NCBI GenBank assembly: GCA_015680905.1
Contig: CM027377.1
Span: 54,643,501-54,707,500, forward strand
Source: Coptis chinensis
Taxonomy: Eukaryota > Streptophyta > Magnoliopsida > Ranunculales > Ranunculaceae
Reading direction: 5' to 3'
Length of the DNA: 64,000 nucleotides
Positions 57,360 through 64,000 of this stretch are shown one piece after another. The first letter of the stretch is position 1, and every line of letters starts with the position of its first letter. The position numbers and the translations under genes were made by a program. The notes under the pieces are model-generated. The model saw only the letters and a list, made by a program, of their open reading frames with translations, made no database searches and had not been told where the DNA came from.

Positions 57360-58543
57360 TGTCTTTATAAAGGTCTAGAGGTAGAGGAAATAGAGGTGGT
57401 AGAAATAGTGAAAATCAAAGCCAAGAAAACAGCCAACATACCTATGTTCAAGGTCGTTCAAAAAATTTCACAATTGTAGAAGATGAAATTTTATGTCATA
57501 GTTGGATTTTTATTTCAGAAGATGCAGTTGTTGGAACGGGCCAAAATAGGCATGTTTTTTTTTGAGAAAATTGCTGATGAAATGAACAAGTGTATGAGCC
57601 AGCTTGGTCATGTAGGGCAACCACGAATTGGTGGATCGGTTCAAGCGTGTTTTCACATCATCCAACATGTGGTAAGTTTATTTCAAGGTTATTATGATCA
57701 ACAATTGAGAATGAATGCTAGTGGTATTAATGCAGATGATACAATGTCACGAGCTCATACTATTTTTTTAACTGTTCAAAAGGAACAATTTAAATTTGAG
57801 CATTGTTATTGGATTTTAATTTTAAGTCCAAAATGGAATCATTTCTATCAAGCTAGAAGTGATAGTAGTTCAAAAAAACAGAGAACCACTTCAAGTAGTG
57901 ATGTTAGTGGTGGCATCAATGGTGGATCAACCGCTAACAATATTGGAATAACCAATATTTCGTTAGATGAAGAAAGTCAACCATCGAGGGAAGTGCCCGG
58001 ATCAGAAAAACGGCCAAAGGGAAGAAAGTTTAAGAAAAGAGATACTGATAAAGTTGCGCACCAAATGACACAAACTCTGGAGGAGGTCAGAGATAATCAA
58101 CTTACAACTGCAAAATATTTGCAAGAACAAACAGAGCTAAAACGACAAACGTTCCTCTCAATGAAAAAGGAAAAAAAAAAGACGAAATATTGAGGCTTGA
58201 AGCACAAAAAGAACAAAATATCATGATGCTTGATCTAAACAAGTTTAGCGGTATTCAACTGACATTTTGGGAAGCTAAGCAAGCAGCTATCTATTGTAAG
58301 TGGGCTGAACAAGTACAAGGTATTCCTGCTGCTCCTTCTATTCCTAATTATCCAACCTCTTCTACTCTATACATTCCAACCTCTCCTAGTCCATACATTC
58401 CAACCCATCATTCTCAACAGTTTGGGTCTTTTTCTTCTTTTGGATCAACAAACAGTGCTAGTCAGTCTCGTGGTAGGCGACCACGCTCTCCCAATCCATT
58501 TCTGAGGGATGAAAATGAAGAATATGAAGATGATGATTTTTAG
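57360..58543 (+). pseudogene. PIF/Harbinger ORF1 (Myb/SANT-like protein), broken
   Basis: PIF/Harbinger transposons encode, besides the transposase, a Myb/SANT-like DNA-binding protein that helps bring the transposase to its ends. Here an ATG at 57360 leads to a stop at the fourth codon, then an RG/N-rich stretch, VEDEILCHSWIFISEDAVVG (57475-57535), a one-base frameshift in a run of nine T (57555), then FFEKIADEMN and QPRIGGSVQACFHIIQHVVS. FTVQKEQFKFEHCYWIL and LSPKWNHF follow, then a Lys-rich linker and a second frameshift in an A run at 58171-58180. The C-terminal coiled segment (LDLNKFSGIQLTFWEAKQA) and an acidic tail end at 58543. No transposase ORF is found nearby, so this is an orphan copy. 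Such proteins are also annotated as glutathione S-transferase T3-like in plants. Confidence 0.75.
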
Positions 58544-58546
58544 TTA

Positions 58547-58620
58547 TAACGTTTTTAATTTCAAGTATGTTGTAACGTTTTTAATTCCAAGTATGTTGTA
58601 ACATTTTAATTTCAAGTATA
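58547..58620. repeat. Three 26-bp tandem repeats after the Harbinger ORF
   Basis: TAACGTTTTTAATTTCAAGT units start at 58547, 58573 and 58599, the last somewhat diverged. Confidence 0.85.
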
Positions 58621-58787
58621 TGCCAATCTTATTCAACAAATCACAATTTTATTTAAACAAAACAAACTTGATGAAAGTACACTTAACAGAAAATACAGAA
58701 AGCACACTTAAAAAACACAGTTAACAGAAAATTCAATTAAGACAAATCAAACTTAAACAAACTTATTAGTTGTTCTTTTGGTTGTGG

Positions 58788-59366
58788 TGTAGGGTTTTTA
58801 CCGATATCTCATGCATGATTCCTACGATATGTACAATTACACTATATCACATGCATAAAGTAGCGTAGCGGAAATAAAATATCGTACCTTGGTCACAGCT
58901 TTCAATTCGAAGTTCCAAGCTTTGATCTATCGAAGAAGCTAATGTTCTTGGCACACTCAAGATCTTCTTCTTCTCAACTTAGCTAGAGTCAAGTTCCAAC
59001 CACGAACGGGAAGCAACCTTTGTTCATGAACCAAGAACCAAGAACTGACAATGGCTAGCAATAGAGGTTACCACCTATGGAATCTCCACGAAAAACTAGC
59101 TTCTTTTTTAGAAAACGTTGGAGGCCACCATTAAAGAGAGAGAGAGATTTGCTCATTTTTGGGATGATCCATAGGGGGTTCTATTTATAGAGCTCTCCCA
59201 CCTCCTCAAATTTGGCTAGGATAGAGTCCCATACTTATCCAAAATCGGCTAAGGATAGAGTCCTATACTCATCCCAATTCCTAGTGGTTATCCTTATCCC
59301 AGTGGTTTATCCTTATCTTGGGGGGCGTTTATCCATATCAGGTCTGACCCGGCCTTATTTCCAACA
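58788..59366 (-). repeat. 3' LTR of the Copia element
   Basis: It starts TGTTGGAAATAAGGCCGG at 59366, the usual Copia LTR start, and is set just after a purine-rich tract. About 579 bp to a probable CA end at 58788. The TATAAATAG at about 59192-59184 on the minus strand is likely the LTR promoter, followed by the transcribed R-U5 part. Confidence 0.65.
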
Positions 59367-59380
59367 TCTCCCACTCGCCC

Positions 59381-60275
59381 ACAACGGCGAAGAAGGTTTC
59401 TAAGAGAAGCATTTAAGTAGAATGCTCAGCCATTCGTGTGTCTCACACGACAAATAGTTCGTGTGACCCTAGCACACATATCATGATATCTGTGAAGTAG
59501 CAAGTCACAATGAAAAGCACGACACAGTGATCTACCATGAAAGTGATCTTAAAGAACACGAATCCAAAAACCTAATATCCGGAGAGTGTGTGTATACCCC
59601 AAGATCTGTTTGTTTCATCACTTTGACAAATAGCACTCATCCCTATGAGTCCACACCATAAAGTCAAAAACGTATCACATGATTCACAATTATCATCAAT
59701 TGTCCTGGCCAGGTAGAATCCCAGTGATTGTGTGATAAACCTTCAGTTCTTTTACCCTTTGCACGCAAGTCATTGTCGTCAGAGTTCTACCAACTTCCCA
59801 GTATGCATCTAGTCAGCCTTTTAGTAAGAGTTTGTGGGGAGCAAACCAAAGTTACGAGTAGTCCTCTTATTTTCTTGACAAGGTCAAAAGTTCAAGGAGG
59901 GTACCATTTGATATGTCTTAAACAAAAAACCTATCAATTTAGCTCACATAGCAAGAATTTTTAGGAATATTTATTTTCTTGCTCTCAGGTGGTCAACTAT
60001 GCACATGTTGTGTGAAAACATGTCATGACAAGAGTATCTAATTTGTTTACTCAACAATAAATATCTGTATGTCCACTCATACCATGCAAGTGTTGTCATC
60101 CCTAATGACAATTTCAAGGATACTTTACTCCCACTTGGCAACAACCGTTTGTAGGTTTAGACAAAATCTTCCTTATGAAGCCTGTTTCTTCTTATCCAAT
60201 TATAAGAAAGGGCATGACTCGGCACTAGGTCCACCCTTCCCATAAGGTTTAGTGACTTGTCAAGCTAAACTCCCA
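59381..60275 (-). other. Copia interior with deleted polymerase
   Basis: Between integrase and LTR only about 0.9 kb remain, where some 2.5 kb of integrase C-terminus, reverse transcriptase and RNase H would be expected. I see no recognisable domain. ORFs here, such as 59728-59964 (+), are antisense and without a domain. Confidence 0.5.
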
Positions 60276-61142
60276 CTATTTAAAATGGAAGTGACTGTTC
60301 ATGTGAGTGAACCAGTCAACCCTACTGACATACATATGAGATGATAAACAGTATAATGAGAATGCAATCGATCTGGAAAGATACTCACGTCCGCGGTCAG
60401 TTCTTAAGGCCTTTATTGTCCTATCAAGTTGATTCTCAACAAGGTTCTTGTACTTTTTAAAACAATCCAAGGCGTCTGATTTGTGAGACATAAAGTACAT
60501 GGTCCCATAACGTGTGTATTCATCTGTGAAGGTAATGAAATACAAAGCCCCATGCCTTGCTGTTACATTCATTGGTCCACAGATGTCTGAGTTAATAAGT
60601 TGTAAAGGATAAGTTACTCTTTGGGCTTTCCCAAAAGGTTTCTTGGTGGCCTTTCCAGCAAGGCAACTTTCACAGGTTTCCATTTTAACAGAGGTTAAGT
60701 TACCTAACAACCCTCCCCTTGCTAAGCGGTCTATCCTACTGTGTCCAATATGTCCTAGTCTAGCATGCCACAATTGGCAACCAACCATTTTAGACATAAA
60801 AACTTCAATTTGTGCTAAGTGTAATGTCATAAAAGAATCCATTAAATAAGCATGACCTATTAAACTGTTATTCAAAAAAATCTCAAGCGAGTTCTAAAAA
60901 AAATTAAACACATAGGATTCTTGAAGTAATTTCAAAACTGATAAAAGATTTCTCCTAATTGAGGGTACAAAGAGTACTTCTGCAATAAGGATGGATCTCC
61001 CACTCACAAAATCCAACCTACAAGTGCATGTGCCCAAAACATCAGTTGCACTTTGGTTTCCCATGTGGACTCTCCGAGTTCCTTGTGGAAGTTTCCGGAA
61101 ATCTTCAAACAGGGACCTATCCCGACTTATGTGGTCTATCAC
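60276..61142 (-). pseudogene. Copia protease, GAG-pre-integrase and integrase remnant
   Basis: Upstream of 61142 the frame reads VDSAVIDHISRD where Copia proteases have DSGA-type active sites; DSG has become DSA, and a stop replaces the usual Trp before it. HMGNQSATDVLGTCTC and LFVPSIRRNLLSV follow. The pre-integrase block is CQLWHARLGHIGHSRIDRLA and CESCLAGKATKKPF (60790-60640). The integrase core begins NSDICGPMNV with the first catalytic Asp, YFITFTDEYTRYG, and ends at IKALRTDRGREYLS with the second. Right after this the sequence departs from the family, so the third catalytic residue (Glu) is absent. Confidence 0.78.
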
Positions 61143-61157
61143 TGCTGAATCTACAAT

Positions 61158-62057
61158 CTAATATTGTGATGAATCAGACAGCATGACAATACTTAACACA
61201 TTGACAGTACTTAAAGTAAAACTTACCTCAGGAGAAGGACATGCCCTAGCATAGTGTCCCATCTGATGACAACGGAAGCATTCAACACTAGTCATGTCTA
61301 TCGACTTCCTAGGTTTCTTTTGCTGTGGGTCAGGCTTGACCTTTTCCTTGCCTTTCCCTTTTCCACTTTTCTTGTTCCAAGGAGCCTTCCTCTTTTTGGA
61401 GTTGACAACATTTGCTTCAGTTTGAACAACAGGCTTTTCATTGAGAAGCCTTTGTTCCTCAAGCTCACATTTCCTTTGCACTTGTGCAAAGTTTGTGATA
61501 CTGTCGTCATGCATTAAGATAAGACGAAATTGTTTCAAAGTTTTAGGTAAAGACCTAATGACAACTTGAATTTGCTGTTCATTTGACAGGACCTGTCCTG
61601 CTTGGGCTAACTCAGCAACCATGTTCCTCATCACCGTGCAATGTTGTGTCATAGAGGTATGAGGCAGCTTGATAAATTTGTCAAAGCTCATTTGTAGCCT
61701 CCTCAGCTGTGCAGTAGTCGTACCCCCAAGGTCCGCCTTTATTGCTTCTCATAGCTCTTTAGCCGATCCAAGGCTATCATACCGCATTATGAAGTCATTC
61801 CTCATGGTGCCAAGTATGGCAATTCGGGCAACATTGTCTCTACTTGTATACTCATTGTACTTCCTAAGTGCAACAGTATAAGCAGCTTGTGTTAATCCTT
61901 CGGCAGTAGGTTCTACTTCTGTCTCAGTTATTACATCAATGACCTTCCTATCTGCCAGAATTAGCCTAACTTTCCTAGACTAAAGTTTGTAATTCTTATC
62001 ATTTAACAAGTCCTTTTAAGGTAGCATGGTAAACGGGGATTTTCCATCGAGTGCCAT
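61158..62057 (-). pseudogene. Copia gag, broken
   Basis: The ATG at 62057 begins MALDGKSPFTMLP followed by stops; three stops interrupt the N-terminal part (near 62018, 61980 and 61755). From 61691 the frame is open for 177 codons: a UBN2-type gag domain (SFDKFIKLPHTSMTQHCTVM, LPKTLKQFRL) and a basic linker rich in KGKGK, then a zinc knuckle CFRCHQMGHYARAC (CX2CX4HX4C). The gag would package element RNA. Confidence 0.75.
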
Positions 62058-62326
62058 TCTATCAAGTTTGAATTCCAAAAAAAATAAGATACTACGAAGA
62101 AGAATTATCTCTTAAAATAAATCTAAGTAATCCACATTTTTACATATGAGATGATCATGATAATCTACTAGCATGATTCTAGCCATTAAATAAAATCAAT
62201 GCATTTGACTATCAATAACATAGAATATGCAAAAAATCTACTACTTAAATTTTCATTTAATAAAATTGTTTTGACAAAAAGGAGTTTTCTATCTTTCAAA
62301 AACAATGTGGAACTAAAAAGAGCCAG
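62058..62326. other. No feature recognised
   Basis: AT-rich sequence upstream of the Copia gag start. A 5' LTR and primer binding site would be expected on the right of the gag but are not visible. Confidence 0.4.
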
Positions 62327-62585
62327 TCAACCATGAACATAAAAACGTCCTGGGTGCCTAGGGGGGTCATCCTCATCCTCACAGTCACTATCAACTATTT
62401 GAAAAATACTAGCCACTTCCTCTTTTTCTCTGTGAGGTGGGAAAATAAACCTTGATGACACATCATATGGATTTGGTTCCTTAGCATCGTCCCATAACCG
62501 ATGTAGGAGAGATTTAAGTGGTCGAGCCTCATTCCTATCCTGAATAGGACTGGGGCTCTTTGGTGTATATTCTGGTGATGGTGGC
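62327..62585 (-). other. Unassigned Pro- and Glu/Asp-rich ORF
   Basis: A minus-strand frame (110 codons if started at 62659, which would lie inside the neighbouring LTR) encodes QPPSPEYTPKSPSPIQDRNE and an acidic DSDCEDEDDPP end. No known domain. Since it abuts the start of an LTR at 62586, it may be transposon interior read antisense. A host function is not supported. Confidence 0.25.
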
Positions 62586-64000
62586 TGATAAGCACCCAAA
62601 AGTGTATTATGACCCCATTGAGACATATAAATTTGGTTAATTATGTGTTTAATAATCATGAAATAAATATGTTTTCATACTTTTGCAGGTATTCGTAGTA
62701 AACATAGAAATATTATTTAAACCTGCGATAAAGTACGAGAAACGACATATATATGAATTCTTCCAAATCCGCACAGAAGCATCAAAATTCCGAAGCTCCT
62801 ACCTCTTGAACCAGGACTCCAAATGCGACAAGTGAGCTGCTCAGACAATCAGGGCGATGAACTCTACGCATAGGCAGGAAGTTGTAAAATTGCCCAAAGA
62901 CCGGACCGCCATTTGGACTGCGGCATAGGACCCACTATGCGGGCCCGTAAGATTGGATGAGTCATCAATCATGGAGCATGTCAAGACAAAAATGACAAAT
63001 TATTAGTGCAAAGTTGACACCTTGCATGTAATTAATTAGATTAGGTGTTAATAGTGAAAAAAAAAAAGCAAAGTGTCACTTTGTTTTAATGTGGTGGATA
63101 AAAATGAAGTAAATATGGTTTGATGTTTCACGTGGGAGATAATGAGATTTCTCTCAAATGGAGAAGAAAACAAAACAAGGGGGGACACTCCATTTACTCC
63201 CTTGACTTCTTTTCCTTACCTTGTATTATTTTAGTTCCTTAGTCATTTTTATTATTTAGTTTTTAGTTTTGTAAGAAAAGCTTGTAGTAGTTTTAATAGA
63301 GGAAACTTTGGTTTTCTTCTAGAAAATAAATAGAAAGCAAGTGAGTTTAGATAGTTAGTCTTATTCTTTTTTTTTCTCTCTCTTTTTGTACTTATAACTT
63401 GTAATCCTTTATCCCAAGGATCATGAGCTAACTTCCCTTTTGGGGAGTTAATCCAACTCATGTGAGGGAAAATATTTGTTGTTGGTTTGGTAAGTTGGTT
63501 AGGAAGAACAACTAGACCTACATCCTATCCCAAAATGATAGTTGGTGTAGTGTCTAGTTAGGAATCAAAGTGATGAGCTTAGAGATAAGTCATTGCTTGG
63601 TTCCACTTGCTAACATGTATGAGCTTAGAGATGAGCCATACATGTTAGGGATCAAGTTTTCTTCTATTAGGACTTGTCTATGAGTCTAGGAAGAATAAAA
63701 TGAATTTATTAAAATCAACAACAAAAGTTATCTTCACATGAGGAGGATTAGCTCTCCACCTTTTCTTTAGTAAATTGTATTGTGTCTTAGTTGTATGATT
63801 TTGAATCTTAATGTTTTTCTTAATGTTTGTGTAGAAAAGAAACCTAGTATTAGTATTAAACTTACTCACTAGTTCCCTAAGAGTAAAAACCAAGTTGTAG
63901 TTGTCCTAGACTTTAGGTTAGTTCGAATCCTTACTTCAACTTTACGAACACGAAGATCGTGAGTAAGGAAATCTTTGAATTCGCTTTTTTCGCCAAATTA
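62586..64000 (+). repeat. Athila/Tat-like LTR, start, running off the window
   Basis: TGATAAGCACCCAAAAGTGT at 62586 is laid out like the LTR starts TGATAAGAGCCC (6733) and TGATAAGCTCCC (16020). A CTTTTGCAGGTATTCG block follows about 100 bases in, as TTTCAGG does in the others. The ORFs in it are short and without domains. The right end is beyond 64000, so LTR length and structure are open. Confidence 0.5.

Larger units (their letters stand above)
58788..62057 (-). mobile_element. Defective Copia element, minus strand
   Basis: In minus-strand order: gag (62057-61158), protease and GAG-pre-integrase remnants (61142-60650), start of the integrase core (to about 60376), unassigned sequence, a polypurine tract (GGGCGAGTGGGAGA at 59380-59367) and the 3' LTR (59366-58788). 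Reverse transcriptase and RNase H, which should follow the integrase, are missing. No 5' LTR or primer binding site was found to the right of 62057. The element is thus a deletion derivative. Confidence 0.72.

Overview
The window looks like a transposon-rich stretch of a eudicot nuclear genome. I base this on AT-rich noncoding DNA, GT-AG introns, a plant-specific VQ-motif protein, a plant WEB-family coiled-coil protein, and many plant transposable elements (Ty3/gypsy of the Athila/Tat type, Copia, L1-type LINEs, hAT, PIF/Harbinger, Helitron). I cannot name the species. I recognised no tRNA, rRNA, CRISPR array or bacterial-type operon.

Only two genes look intact, both on the + strand. One is a single-coding-exon HAIKU1-like VQ-motif gene (34172-35101). 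The other is a three-exon WEB-family coiled-coil gene (52346-55609, 930 residues) with five in-register copies of a 24-residue repeat. They are separated by about 17 kb, most of which from 35.8 to 48.2 kb is transposon and gene debris.

Region by region: 0.77-16.9 kb is a nest of related Athila/Tat-like LTR elements. Outer element B (774-16885) is bounded by AAACC on both sides. It contains a 9.2-kb element A (6733-15907), bounded by AATCA on both sides, and a minus-strand relative C (about 2.5-6.4 kb). A and C keep gag, protease or element-specific remnants, and I find no reverse transcriptase or integrase in either. From 18.7 to 31.3 kb lies a mosaic with a Helitron 3' terminus at 18730, a Helitron helicase fragment, a broken fragment of a Microspherule-1/FHA-type gene, and a promoter-like module present five times in the same orientation. 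A 1.27-kb nonautonomous hAT element with very GC-rich ends sits inside this mosaic.

From 35.8 to 46.6 kb is LINE territory: an old minus-strand LINE has been split by a degenerate plus-strand LINE fragment and by a nearly full-length L1-type LINE (about 39.6-46.3 kb) with a 17-base poly(A) tail. From 46.9 to 48.9 kb there is a C-terminal fragment of the nuclear gene for the complex I 51-kDa subunit, an RNase H-like remnant and short repeats. Right of the WEB gene are a broken PIF/Harbinger Myb/SANT ORF (57360-58543), a Copia element lacking its reverse transcriptase (58788-62057), and the start of another Athila/Tat-like LTR that runs off the window.

The most interesting part is the 18.7-31.3 kb mosaic, where gene fragments and a helicase fragment lie next to copies of one promoter-like sequence. 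All assignments come from reading motifs by eye; no database search was run.
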